Source: Planctomycetota bacterium (GTDB lineage Bacteria > Planctomycetota > OFTM77). From it: a stretch of DNA of 64,000 bases. Shown piece after piece: positions 53,193 to 62,747 of the stretch; within the stretch, counting starts at the first letter, position 1, and every line of letters begins with the position of its first letter. The translations under genes and the position numbers were made by a program. Location: contig JAJDCO010000007.1 of assembly GCA_029260795.1 (NCBI GenBank), positions 62,001-126,000 on the forward strand, read 5' to 3'. The notes beneath the pieces were generated by a model that was not told the DNA's origin, ran no database searches, and saw only the letters and a program-made list of their open reading frames with translations.

Positions 53193-56100
53193 GCAAGCCC
53201 GGAGCCAAGAAGCTCGATCAGATCGTCAGCGTCACGCCCGGTGACGTGCACATCATCATGATCCCGTCTCCGGGCGGTCCGATCCCCACGCCGATCCCGC
53301 ATCCTTGCGCCTCGATGATCAAGGACAAGGTGGCCAAGAAGGTCAAGGTGATGGGGCAGCCGGGCGCCACCAAGGGCTCGAAGTCCAAGCACACGCCCCC
53401 GCACATCCCGATGGGGGGGCCGTTCCAGAAGCCGCCCGGGAACAAGGGCGAGGTGATGACGGGCGCGGCCGGTGTGAAGTACCAGGGCAAGGACGCGACG
53501 CTGCTCGGCGAGACCGGCAAGATGTGCGCCGACCCGAGCGACACTCCCGTCGGCAAGGTGATCGGAACCGCGGCCTTGGTGCTGGTCGGCGGCGGCAGCG
53601 GCAGCGGCGACGCGGACCGCGCCAAGGCGAGCGCGGACGCCATGAAAGCGGCTGCTGCGAAGGCACACAAGTGGATTGACGCCAACATGCCAGAGGGCGC
53701 GGCACGAGACCAAGCGCACAAGGACGTCTGCACTCAGACTGGTCACCCCGTCGATGTCGTGACCGGCCGGATGTTCATCGACGTCCTCGACGTGCGGCTT
53801 CCGGGGCGATTCCCGTTGCTCTTCGAGCGGACGTACTCGTCATTGTATCGAGAGTCGGGCGCCTTTGGCACTTCCTGGCGGCACGTCTTCGAGCGAGAGC
53901 TCTTCGTTCACCATGACTTCGTGGTGTATCGGGACGAACAGGGGAGCTTCCATGCCTTCTCTCCGGTCGAAACGGACGGCACATCTTGGAGTGAACCTGC
54001 GAAACGGAGGTTGGAGCGAGGCGATGAGGAGTACCGAATCGTTTCGAGCGATGGCTCTCGGGAGTACTACGAGCGAGTGGAAGCGGCGCGCGGCGGCGCG
54101 CAGCTTTGGCGCCTCCGGCGCATCGAGGACGCCCAGGGCAACGCGCTTCGCATGGGCTACGGCGCTGAGGGCAGGCTGATCTCCGTTCGCGACGCGACGA
54201 ATCGGATGCTACGTCTGGATCACGACGATCGGGGGCGAGTGCTCGCACTCCGGCTCGAATCGGGAGCCCTTCAGCGGCGACTGTGGAGCTTTGAGTACAA
54301 CGACCAGGGCGAGCTTGTGATGGCTACCGACGGTGCCGGTCACTCTCGCCGGTACCAGTACGACGGCGGCTTCCTTGTGCGAGAGGAGGACCGCAAGGGT
54401 GACTGGTTCTGCTTCGAGTACGACTCGGACGGCCGTTGCGTCCGCACGTGGGGTCAGAACGAGGCCTTTTTTCGGCAGCTCGACTACGACCCCGTTGGGC
54501 AGCGGACGCGCGTGACGGACTCCGGCGGCTTCGTGACCGTCTACGAGTATGATCCACGTGGCGTCGTGACCGAAGCATCCAACGCCGATGGCCACGCCTG
54601 GACCTTCGACTACAACGATTCGCTCGATCTCGTGCGCGAGTGCGATCCCCTGGGTTCGGTCTGGACGAAGGAGTACGACGACCAAGGTCTTCTCGTCGCG
54701 ATCGAGGATGGAGAAGGAGCCAGCGAATCGTATGAGTGGGACCAGCGCGGACGAATGATCTCCTGCGCGGATCGGGCGGGTGGTGTGTGGCAATACGAGT
54801 TCGAGGACGAGGCGCGTCGGCGAGTCACCCGAGACCCACTCGGTCAAGAGACCGTCGAGCTCTTTGACGAGCAGGGCGAAGTCATCTCGGTCGTCCAGCC
54901 AGATGGCAGCCAATCACGATTCGAGTACGACCTGTGCGGCAATCTGGTCCGGATCGAAGCGGCCGACGGGCTCGTCATCGATCGGTCCTTTAATGCGTTC
55001 GGCGAGCTGATCCGAGAGGCTGATCAATACGGTCCTCGGGTGGAGGTCACCTATGACGAGCTCGGTCGGTACGCGGGTATCGAATACCGCGGACGCCGAA
55101 CGACCCGCTACGAGCGAGACGCCGAAGGCCGTGTCGTCCGCATGAGCGATGGCTCCGGCCGTTCGACCGAGTTCTCTTACCTGCCCTTCGTCGACAAGAT
55201 CACGGAGATCATCGAACGAGGCGTCGAGGGACGAGTGCTCGCCCGCAGGTCGTTCAGCTACGATTCCGAACATCGCCTCTCGTCTGCCACCTTCGGATCC
55301 GCCCGAGTCGCCGAGTTCGAATACTCCCATCATCGGCACCCGGTGCGGATGACCTTCGCCGACGGACGGGCTCTCGAGTACCGGTACGACGAACGTGAGC
55401 ATCTGGTCGAGCTGCGAGAGAATGGAGAGCTCGTCTATCGTCAGGAAGCCGATTCGAGAGGAAGGGTCGTTCGGAGACGGACCGGGGACGGTGACGAGTT
55501 CGAGTTCGAGTATGACGAGCTCGGTCGATTGGTACGCGCCGAAGGGGGCGCGAACGGCGAGAACGTCGAGCTCGAGCGCGACGCGCTCGGCCGGCTCGTG
55601 TCCGAGTCGGGCGGAGTCGGAGCTCACCACTTTCAGTACGCAGCGGGCGGTCGGCAGGTCGACTACGCCTGGAACGACGATCTTGCCTTGCAGCACGAGT
55701 GGCATCCGCGGTCGGCCGGACGTTCCTGGGCGACGTCGCGAGACGGCCGCCTCGACCTCCGCCTCGACTACGACGCCCGTCATCGACTCGAGAGGATCGA
55801 GACAGCGCGGGGTGATCGGCAGGAGTGGGCCTACGGCTCCGCGCGAGGCCCGGAGCGCCTGGAGGTGTTCCGCCCAGGGCGATCGGGTGAGCAGTTTCGG
55901 TTTCGCTACGATGACCAGGATCTCCTCGCCGGCATCGATGCCGAGAGCAGTTCGGTTTCCTATCGCCGGGACGAGCTCGATCGACTGGTCGAGATGTCGG
56001 TCGAGGGGAGTGACGAGGCCCAGCGGTTCCAGTGGGCGTTCGACGACGAGTCGAACCGGGTTCAAGCCACCGACTGGCGCGGAGAGAGCTACGAGTGCGA

Positions 56101-57211
56101 GTTTGCCCCGGGCGGGCGGCCGACTCGCGTCGGTTCGAGGCATCTCGAGTACGACCCGCGCGGTCGCGTCGAGCGAATCCGAGAAGAGGACGGGCGCACG
56201 ACCGAGCTGGAATGGAACGCGCTCAACCAGCTCACGAAGGTCCGCAAGTCCGACGGCCAGGAGATCGCGATGACGTACGACCCGCTCGGGCGCCGGGTCT
56301 CCAAGCGAACTTCCACTGGAACCACCCGCTTCGCCTGGCTGGATTCGCGCCTCTCGCACAGCATCGCTCCCGACGGCGACGAGCAGCACTACATCTATCA
56401 GTTCGGCACCTATCGCCCGTTGGCGACCTACGCGCGGAACGATGGTGCCGAGTGGGGTCTCGAGGTTTTCCTGAACGCTCCGAACGGAAGCCCGCTCGAA
56501 GTCTGGACGCCGTCCGGTGACGCCCACGACGAATCTTCTCCGATGCCCTGGGGCGAGCGCGACTCGGAGTCCACTGAGGAGCAGCCATTCGGCCTCCAGG
56601 GGCAGTACTACGACGCCGAAATCGGCCTCTACTACAATAACGCCCGCTATTACCTGGCCGAAGGCGCCACCTATCTTAGTCCCGATCCGTTGGGTCTCGC
56701 CGGTGCCGACAGCACGTATGCCTTCGTGGCCGACCCGCTGAGTTGGATGGATCCGCTGGGATTGGCCTTTCAGCGCGCCTTCGGTCGAGACGAAGTCTCT
56801 CAAACTCTCGATGACAGCGAAGGACGGCCGAGTCCGACTACCGGGTACGATGGGCATCCGCGTTCTCAGCACGTCGGGAAGACTCCGCGGCAGCTACAGG
56901 ATCGTGCCGATGCTCCCGGTCAGCCGAACACCGTGACGACTTTCGGAAGCAGCTCCTCCCAGGATCGAGCTGCGACCGACGCCCTCAACTCTCCCCAAGG
57001 CCAAGCTGCACTCGCCGAGCTCGACGCCGACCCCACCAAGAAGCGCGTCCGGATTCGCGCCACGACCGGGCCCGAGACGATTCGCCAAGCCCGGAACGGA
57101 CAGGGGTACCAGACTCGATTCACCTCGCGGGAGACCGTCGTGATCGTGGATGTGGTCGACCGAACACCCGGTGCCGAGAAAATCCACATTCAGACCTGCT
57201 ACGGAAGCTGA
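53189..57211 (+). CDS. DUF4150 (PAAR-like)-Rhs effector with putative RNase A-like toxin end
   Basis: The protein is 1340 aa. Residues 10-125 are a DUF4150 PAAR-like spike tip (IPSPGGPIPTPIPHPC, GGPFQKPPGNKGEVMTG). At about 187 the Rhs entry domain starts (HPVDVVTGRMFIDVLDVRLP). Many YD repeats follow (RYQYDGG, FEYDELGR). The Rhs core closes with LQGQYYDAEIGLYYNNARYY and the DPLGLA self-cleavage signature near 1185. The last 150 residues form the toxin: HPRSQHVGKTPRQLQDRAD, then VTTFGSS and terminal IHIQTCYGS. This HVGK...R...TCY layout resembles the CdiA-CT RNase A-like family, so an RNA-cleaving toxin is likely but not certain. The immunity gene follows. Confidence 0.9.
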   Translation: MSKPGAKKLDQIVSVTPGDVHIIMIPSPGGPIPTPIPHPCASMIKDKVAKKVKVMGQPGATKGSKSKHTPPHIPMGGPFQKPPGNKGEVMTGAAGVKYQGKDATLLGETGKMCADPSDTPVGKVIGTAALVLVGGGSGSGDADRAKASADAMKAAAAKAHKWIDANMPEGAARDQAHKDVCTQTGHPVDVVTGRMFIDVLDVRLPGRFPLLFERTYSSLYRESGAFGTSWRHVFERELFVHHDFVVYRDEQGSFHAFSPVETDGTSWSEPAKRRLERGDEEYRIVSSDGSREYYERVEAARGGAQLWRLRRIEDAQGNALRMGYGAEGRLISVRDATNRMLRLDHDDRGRVLALRLESGALQRRLWSFEYNDQGELVMATDGAGHSRRYQYDGGFLVREEDRKGDWFCFEYDSDGRCVRTWGQNEAFFRQLDYDPVGQRTRVTDSGGFVTVYEYDPRGVVTEASNADGHAWTFDYNDSLDLVRECDPLGSVWTKEYDDQGLLVAIEDGEGASESYEWDQRGRMISCADRAGGVWQYEFEDEARRRVTRDPLGQETVELFDEQGEVISVVQPDGSQSRFEYDLCGNLVRIEAADGLVIDRSFNAFGELIREADQYGPRVEVTYDELGRYAGIEYRGRRTTRYERDAEGRVVRMSDGSGRSTEFSYLPFVDKITEIIERGVEGRVLARRSFSYDSEHRLSSATFGSARVAEFEYSHHRHPVRMTFADGRALEYRYDEREHLVELRENGELVYRQEADSRGRVVRRRTGDGDEFEFEYDELGRLVRAEGGANGENVELERDALGRLVSESGGVGAHHFQYAAGGRQVDYAWNDDLALQHEWHPRSAGRSWATSRDGRLDLRLDYDARHRLERIETARGDRQEWAYGSARGPERLEVFRPGRSGEQFRFRYDDQDLLAGIDAESSSVSYRRDELDRLVEMSVEGSDEAQRFQWAFDDESNRVQATDWRGESYECEFAPGGRPTRVGSRHLEYDPRGRVERIREEDGRTTELEWNALNQLTKVRKSDGQEIAMTYDPLGRRVSKRTSTGTTRFAWLDSRLSHSIAPDGDEQHYIYQFGTYRPLATYARNDGAEWGLEVFLNAPNGSPLEVWTPSGDAHDESSPMPWGERDSESTEEQPFGLQGQYYDAEIGLYYNNARYYLAEGATYLSPDPLGLAGADSTYAFVADPLSWMDPLGLAFQRAFGRDEVSQTLDDSEGRPSPTTGYDGHPRSQHVGKTPRQLQDRADAPGQPNTVTTFGSSSSQDRAATDALNSPQGQAALAELDADPTKKRVRIRATTGPETIRQARNGQGYQTRFTSRETVVIVDVVDRTPGAEKIHIQTCYGS

Positions 57212-57214
57212 CCC

Positions 57215-57547
57215 ATGGACGAAGCTGCCTTCAAAGCTCGCTACTCGGTGTTCCACGACTTCCTCGATACCGTATTCTGGCCGAAAGAGGATGGCCCGAA
57301 CCTAATCGTCTTGCTTCATCGCGTTGTGGTACGAGCCCATCCGGATCGTGCCCGGCGCCTCATCGAAGAGATGAGGGCCATGGGAACCGACGATGAGCTC
57401 GCCTCCGAAGACCTCTCGGAGCTGATCCTCGAAGGCGCCGGTTCGCCATACCGCTTGGCCGGCAGCGATGCCAGCAAGGACCTGGTCTACTGCCTCGCCG
57501 AGTTCCTCGAGTACGTTCTCGAGGAATCCGGTGGAGAGGTTGCCTGA
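57215..57547 (+). CDS. Probable immunity protein for the Rhs toxin
   Basis: This 110-residue acidic, helical protein has no signal peptide, so it acts in the cytoplasm, which fits an RNase toxin. It starts three bases after the Rhs stop, the standard effector-immunity spacing. FHDFLDTVFWPKEDGP and the C-terminal LVYCLAEFLEYVLEES resemble CdiI-type immunity proteins of contact-dependent inhibition systems. The call rests mainly on position. Confidence 0.75.
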   Translation: MDEAAFKARYSVFHDFLDTVFWPKEDGPNLIVLLHRVVVRAHPDRARRLIEEMRAMGTDDELASEDLSELILEGAGSPYRLAGSDASKDLVYCLAEFLEYVLEESGGEVA

Positions 57548-57551
57548 GCGC

Positions 57552-58664
57552 ATGCCACTTCACGACCGGGAGACCGCGGGACTCGGGCAGGTTTGGTCGC
57601 AAGGCACCAACCGGGTCCTCGTCGCCAAGCAGACCTTCGACCTCGCCTCCGGCTCTCCCGTGCCCGCCGCCGATCCGCTGCCGTTGGTCGGGATGGACGA
57701 GTACGAAGGCGAGCCCGAGCAGTCGCCCGTTCGCTACGAGTCGGACTTCGTGCCGCCCAAGCCGCGCGCCGATCTGCTCTGCGTCGGGCAGGCCTGGGCA
57801 CCGCGCGGGGAGCCGGCCTCCGAGGTCGTCGTGACCTTTGGCGTCGGCCGCTTCGAGAAGAAGATCCGAGTCCTGGGCGATCGCCTGTGGCAAAAGAAGC
57901 TCCTGGGCCTCGTCCACGTGCCGTCGTCACCTCAGCCCTTCGTCTCGCTGCCGCTCTCCTACGAGCGGGCCTTCGGGGGTAAGGACGGCAAGTACTCGTT
58001 CGAGGCCAACCCGCTGGGGCGAGGCTTTCACCGCAGCGTGACCGGCCTGTCGGGCAAGCCGCTGCCGAACCTCGAGGACCCCGACGACCCGATCGGGCAC
58101 TGGCGGCACCGACCGGCCCCGTGCAGCTTCGGGCCGGTGGGTCGCGCTTGGCTACCCCGTCGCGCGCTCGTCGGCACCTTCCCCAAGAAGTGGGCCCAGC
58201 AGGAGGAGCCGGGGCTGCCCGAGGACTTCGACGATCGCTTCTACAACGGCGCGCCGCTCGATCAGCAGCTCGAGGGGTATCTGCAAGGCGACGAATCAGT
58301 GCGTGCCACCAATCTGCACCCCGAGCATCCCGAGCTCAGCTTCCGCTTGCCCGGCACACGGCTGCGTTGCCTGGTCGCCGACGAGGAGCACACGGGCTTC
58401 ACCGGCGAGGCCCGATTGAGCTGTGACACGCTGTGGCTGGACATGGAGGCACTCCGGCTGGTCCTGGTCTGGCGCGGCTCCCTACCCCGGGCCGTCGACG
58501 CTCCCGAGCCCGATCTTTGGATCGTCTCGGACCAAATCGGAGACGATTCGCCGACCGATCGCTGGCTGCCGGATCTGGAGCGGCAACGAGCCGATGAATC
58601 GGAGGCCGACCTCGAGGTGGCCGCTGCGGAGAGAGAGTTGGCGGAGCAGTCCGAGAGCGGTTGA
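57552..58664 (+). CDS. DUF2169 protein (T6SS effector adaptor candidate)
   Basis: The protein is 370 aa. RVLVAKQTFDLASG near the start, LPLSYERAFGGKDGKYSFEANPLGRGF and IGHWRHRPAPCSFGPVGRAW type segments are hallmarks of DUF2169, whose members are adaptors needed to load PAAR/Rhs effectors onto VgrG. The last 40 residues are acidic. ATG 57552 lies five bases after the immunity gene stop; the upstream frame is not protein-like. Position after the immunity gene, instead of between vgrG and the effector, is less usual. Confidence 0.85.
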   Translation: MPLHDRETAGLGQVWSQGTNRVLVAKQTFDLASGSPVPAADPLPLVGMDEYEGEPEQSPVRYESDFVPPKPRADLLCVGQAWAPRGEPASEVVVTFGVGRFEKKIRVLGDRLWQKKLLGLVHVPSSPQPFVSLPLSYERAFGGKDGKYSFEANPLGRGFHRSVTGLSGKPLPNLEDPDDPIGHWRHRPAPCSFGPVGRAWLPRRALVGTFPKKWAQQEEPGLPEDFDDRFYNGAPLDQQLEGYLQGDESVRATNLHPEHPELSFRLPGTRLRCLVADEEHTGFTGEARLSCDTLWLDMEALRLVLVWRGSLPRAVDAPEPDLWIVSDQIGDDSPTDRWLPDLERQRADESEADLEVAAAERELAEQSESG

Positions 58665-58820
58665 TCCCGGACCTTCTTCAACGGCTCCGCCCTCGCTCTT
58701 GGCTCTCCTGAATGGATCTGCAAGACTGAGCGGTGATTCAGCACCGCCGGGCGAGCTTTGTCGCGAAGCTCTCGCCTGGAGTGGAGCAACACATCGCGGA
58801 ACACCACTGGGCGACCTCAC

Positions 58821-60299
58821 ATGGCAGAGCTCGTATTCGTCGGACCGGATGGCCAAGAGACGCATCGATCGATCGCGGACACCGATCATGTGATCGGGCG
58901 CGATGCCGAGACCGACATCCAAGTCGACGACACTCGTATCTCGCGGCGTCATTGCCGAATCGGCTGGCGCTTGGTGATCGAGGATCTCGGCAGCACCAAC
59001 GGCCTCTTTCACGACGGCGAGCGAATCGAGTCGCGAGTGCTGGTCGCCGGAGATCGGATTGGTCTGGGAAGTGGTGATCGCCACGCGCTCGAGATTCGAC
59101 AGACGCCTCAGCTCGGTCTCGCACCGGCGCCCTCGGCCTCGCCCGCGAGCGGGGCCGCCACCGGAGATCTGAAGGCGGCGCAGGATCGGAGCAGCCGCCT
59201 CGAGAAGCAGCTCGAGGCCGCGCGTGAACGGATCCTCGATCTCGAGCGCTCCGTGGCCCGCGCCGAGCGAGCGGCCGAAAGGGCAGCGGCGCTTGCCGCC
59301 GAGGCATCCTCGTTGCCGGCCGAGCCCGAGCCCGAGCCGGAGCCGGTCGCGGTCATCGATCCGGCGCTGGCAGTCGATGAAGAGTCCGAGATCCACCGAT
59401 TGCGGCGGAGCGTGCTCGGCTTGACGCGCGAGCGCGACGATCTCCATCGCGTGCTTCGCGAGCGGGAGAATCGGCTGACCGTCCTCGAGCGGGACAACTG
59501 GCGTCTGCGCACGACCGGGAGCATGGGCGACGACACTCAGATCACGCTCCGCAACGAGCTCGACGATCTGCGCTCGGCACTCAAGGAGCGGGAGGGTCAG
59601 CTCGCAGCGCAGAAGGACGAGCCCGGGGACGAGAAAACCGCCGCCCCCGCGGAGAAGAGCGATCAGGCGCGCAAGCTCGCCGATCGGGAGGCTCGCATCG
59701 CGTCGCTGCAAAGTGAGCTCGGTGCCATGCGTAAGGCGATGGAAGGCGGAAAGGGCCAAGCCGGTCGCGGCTTCGTCGCGGAGGTGGCGGCCAGCCTGCT
59801 CGATGCCAAACAGGTCGCAGTCTCGACCTTGCGCCCCGGAGTCGATCGGGACCTGAGTCAGGTCGTCCGGTCTCTGCAGCACTTCGCCGAGCAAGTCGAG
59901 CGCGCCTTGGTCGGAACCGCTCGCGCCGGTGGCGTGACCGAGCAGTGGGGATTCCTCGCCGAGCCGGGTTTGGTCGAGCGTCAGGGCGAGGTCGTGAGGT
60001 CGGGTGGAGAGGAGTCCCAGGTCGGGCATCAGACCTATCTGGCGCGCCTCTCGGGCTTGGTCGCCAGCGCCCTCGGGGCGCCCGACGAGGCGTTCGCGGG
60101 TTGGCTGGAGGAGACCTGGGGTGCGATCGCGCCGAAGGCGCTGCGCAAGCAAGCCAGCCTGCCGCTCGAAGGGGCGCTCGAGCCGGTCTTGCAGCAGACC
60201 TTGTGGGCGCGATTCGAGGAGACCATGCGACAGCTCGACACGGACGAGCTGCGTGAGCGATTCCGGCGACGCTACCGCGAAGAGGTCGCGCGCGTCTGA
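58821..60299 (+). CDS. FHA-domain T6SS scaffold protein
   Basis: The protein is 492 aa. An N-terminal FHA domain (about 5-90: VIGRDAETDIQ, RISRRHCRI, DLGSTNGLFHDG) binds phosphothreonine. A long Ala/Glu/Arg-rich coiled coil (about 110-330) follows, then a helical C-terminal domain (about 335-492). In threonine-phosphorylation-controlled T6SSs, an FHA protein is the kinase substrate and triggers assembly. Here the candidate kinase is at 28.4 kb and the inhibitor TagF at 30.1 kb. ATG 58821 is set by homology; its ribosome site is weak. Confidence 0.85.
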   Translation: MAELVFVGPDGQETHRSIADTDHVIGRDAETDIQVDDTRISRRHCRIGWRLVIEDLGSTNGLFHDGERIESRVLVAGDRIGLGSGDRHALEIRQTPQLGLAPAPSASPASGAATGDLKAAQDRSSRLEKQLEAARERILDLERSVARAERAAERAAALAAEASSLPAEPEPEPEPVAVIDPALAVDEESEIHRLRRSVLGLTRERDDLHRVLRERENRLTVLERDNWRLRTTGSMGDDTQITLRNELDDLRSALKEREGQLAAQKDEPGDEKTAAPAEKSDQARKLADREARIASLQSELGAMRKAMEGGKGQAGRGFVAEVAASLLDAKQVAVSTLRPGVDRDLSQVVRSLQHFAEQVERALVGTARAGGVTEQWGFLAEPGLVERQGEVVRSGGEESQVGHQTYLARLSGLVASALGAPDEAFAGWLEETWGAIAPKALRKQASLPLEGALEPVLQQTLWARFEETMRQLDTDELRERFRRRYREEVARV

Positions 60300-60501
60300 C
60301 GAAAGGCACCGCCGCGCGGCCGTCTGTTCGACCAGACCCGGGGGGCTCGCATCGGTGGATTCGTCGTCATGTCTCGCTGTCGCGTCGGTCCGATTGCTGG
60401 CGCGCACCGGACGGGCGTGAGTTAATGTTTTGGCCCTCGATGCCGCGGAGCCGGCGAGTCGGTCGGTGTCGGGAATGCTGAAGAGGCCGGGGAGGTGCCT
60501 C

Positions 60502-62703
60502 GTGAGTGCAGGCAAAGGGGCGACGGGTCGGTTCGGCACGTTCGGAGGAGTCTTTACTCCGTGCACGCTGACCATTCTCGGCGTCATCATGTTCCTCCGC
60601 TTCGGCCAGGTCGTCGGCATGGCCGGCGTCGCGGGCGCGGTTGCGATCGTGTTGCTGTCGAAGGCGATCACGACCTTGACGGCCTTCTCGGTCTCGGCCA
60701 TCGCGACCAACACGCGCGTGCGAGGTGGCGGGGCGTACTTCCTGATCAGCCGTTCGCTCGGCCCCGAGTTCGGGGGCTCGATCGGGTTGATCTTCTTCTT
60801 GGCGCAAGCGATCTCGGTCGCGATGTACATCTTCGGCTTCACCGAGGCGTTTCAAGCCGCGGTGCCGAATCTGGGCATTCCGAGCGTGGTAATCGCCACC
60901 AGCGTGAACGTGGCCGTGTTCATCTGTGTCGCCATCGGTGCCGGCTGGACCATCAAGCTGCAGTACGTGATTCTCGGCGTCCTGGTGCTGGCGCTCGTCT
61001 CGTTCTTCTCCGGCGCGGGGAGTCGACTCGACCTCGGCCAGCTCAAGGAGAACGCTCTCGGCGCCTATCCTGAGGGGCAGAGCTTCTTCACCGCGTTCGC
61101 GCTGTTCTTCCCGGCGGCGACTGGAATCATGGCGGGCGCCAACATGTCGGGCGACCTGAAAGACCCCAGCCGATCGATCCCCTCCGGAACGTTGAGCGCG
61201 ATCGCTTTCACCGGCGCGGTCTATCTCGGCATGGCCGTCTTGCTGGGCGGCGCGACCGATCGCGAGACGCTGCTGACGGACTCGTGGGTCGTGGGCAATC
61301 TTTCGGTGGCACCCATCTGGATCACGCTCGGCGTTTTTGCTGCGACGCTGTCGTCGGCGCTCGGCAGCATGATGGGCGCACCGCGCATCCTGCAGGCCTT
61401 GGCGCGCGACCGTGTCTACCGATTGCTCTCACCATTCAGCCAGGGCAGCGGCCCGGCCAAGGAGCCTCGCCGAGCGGCGCTACTGACGTTCGGCGTCGCG
61501 CAGCTGGGCATCCTCCTCGGTGACCTCAACGCCATCGCGCCGATCATCACGATGTTCTTCATGATCACGTACGGTTATCTGAACCTCGCGACGTTCTACG
61601 AGGCCGTCACTCGCAATCCGAGCTATCGACCGTCGTTTCGGTGGTCGCACTGGACGACGGCCCTGCTCGGCGCCTTGGGATGCGTCGTCGTGATGTTCTT
61701 GATCGAGCCGTTGTGGGCCATCATCTCGATCGTCGCGATGGGGTTCTTGCACTGGATGCTGGCGCGCAAGGAGCTCGAGGCCACGTACGGGGACGTCGGA
61801 CGCGGTATCGCCTTCGAGCGCACTCGCCGCAACCTCCTCTCACTCGAGGAAGAGAGATACCACCCCAAGAACTGGCGTCCCTCGATTCTGGTGCTCAGCG
61901 GTGCGGCGGGCATTCGACCTCGTCTGGGAGTCTACGGGCACTGGCTCACCGGAGGGCGAGGCCTGCTGACGTTGGCACAAGTGATTCCGGGAGACGTCGA
62001 TGACCATCTCGGGAGACGCGCGGGTCAGGAGCAGGTCCTGCGCCGCTACATTCGCGAGCAAGAGCTGCCGGCCTTTCCAGTCGTGTTGGTCGCTCCGACA
62101 ATCGACGAAGGCATCGAGTCCCTGGTCCAGTGCTACGGCATCGGGGCTCTGCGTCCGAATCTCGTGCTGACGGGCTGGAGCTCCGATCCGGCGCGCCAGG
62201 CCGACTTCGGCAGCCGCCTGCGGACGATCGGCGCTCTCGGCCGCAGCATCGTGATCGCGCGGTTGTCGGGTGAGGAAGACGAGGACCCGTGGCTTCCGCC
62301 CGACGGGCCGATCGACGTTTGGTGGCGGGGGCGGGGCAACGGATCGTTGATGCTGCTGCTGGCCTTCTTGCTCTCACAGAACGACCTCTGGCGGGGTCGT
62401 CGCATCCGGCTGATTCGTTCGCTCCCGACGCTCGATGGCGTCGAGGAGGCGCGGCAGCACCTGGCCGAGACGGCAGATGCGGCGCGGATTCGCGTGGAGC
62501 CTCTGGTGCTCGTGGCCGAGCAATCGCTCGCCTCGGTCGAGCTGAGTCGAGTGTCGGCTCAGGCGGCCATCGTGATCATGGGCTTCGAGCCTCCGGAGCC
62601 AGGTCAAGAGGCGGAGCGATTGGGGCGACTCGACGAGCTGGTTCGCGAGCTGCCAAATGTGATCGCGGTTTGGAGTGCCGGCCAAGTCGAGCTGGAGGCA
62701 TGA
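60502..62703 (+). CDS. SLC12-type cation-chloride cotransporter homologue
   Basis: The protein is 733 aa from GTG 60502, six bases after GGAGG; TTG 60430 and ATG 60475 are upstream in-frame options. About 12 membrane helices (residues about 15-430) carry the family hallmarks FGTFGGVFTPCTLTILGVIMF, VRGGGAYFLISRSLGPEFGG, FFPAATGIMAGANMSGDLKD and LGSMMGAPRILQALARD. The C-terminal cytoplasmic domain (about 440-733) matches the SLC12 regulatory region (WRPSILVLSGAAG). It probably moves K+, Na+ or Cl-, or amino acids, in response to osmotic state. Confidence 0.88.
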   Translation: MSAGKGATGRFGTFGGVFTPCTLTILGVIMFLRFGQVVGMAGVAGAVAIVLLSKAITTLTAFSVSAIATNTRVRGGGAYFLISRSLGPEFGGSIGLIFFLAQAISVAMYIFGFTEAFQAAVPNLGIPSVVIATSVNVAVFICVAIGAGWTIKLQYVILGVLVLALVSFFSGAGSRLDLGQLKENALGAYPEGQSFFTAFALFFPAATGIMAGANMSGDLKDPSRSIPSGTLSAIAFTGAVYLGMAVLLGGATDRETLLTDSWVVGNLSVAPIWITLGVFAATLSSALGSMMGAPRILQALARDRVYRLLSPFSQGSGPAKEPRRAALLTFGVAQLGILLGDLNAIAPIITMFFMITYGYLNLATFYEAVTRNPSYRPSFRWSHWTTALLGALGCVVVMFLIEPLWAIISIVAMGFLHWMLARKELEATYGDVGRGIAFERTRRNLLSLEEERYHPKNWRPSILVLSGAAGIRPRLGVYGHWLTGGRGLLTLAQVIPGDVDDHLGRRAGQEQVLRRYIREQELPAFPVVLVAPTIDEGIESLVQCYGIGALRPNLVLTGWSSDPARQADFGSRLRTIGALGRSIVIARLSGEEDEDPWLPPDGPIDVWWRGRGNGSLMLLLAFLLSQNDLWRGRRIRLIRSLPTLDGVEEARQHLAETADAARIRVEPLVLVAEQSLASVELSRVSAQAAIVIMGFEPPEPGQEAERLGRLDELVRELPNVIAVWSAGQVELEA

Positions 62704-62747
62704 TAGGGGGCGTGGGCGCCGAAGTGAGGACGATCGGATTGGCGAGG

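Noticed and set aside
54914..56872. A 652-codon minus-strand frame opposite the Rhs gene
   Set aside because: The Rhs protein in the plus frame has unmistakable YD repeats and the DPLGLA signature. The antisense translation shows no family features.
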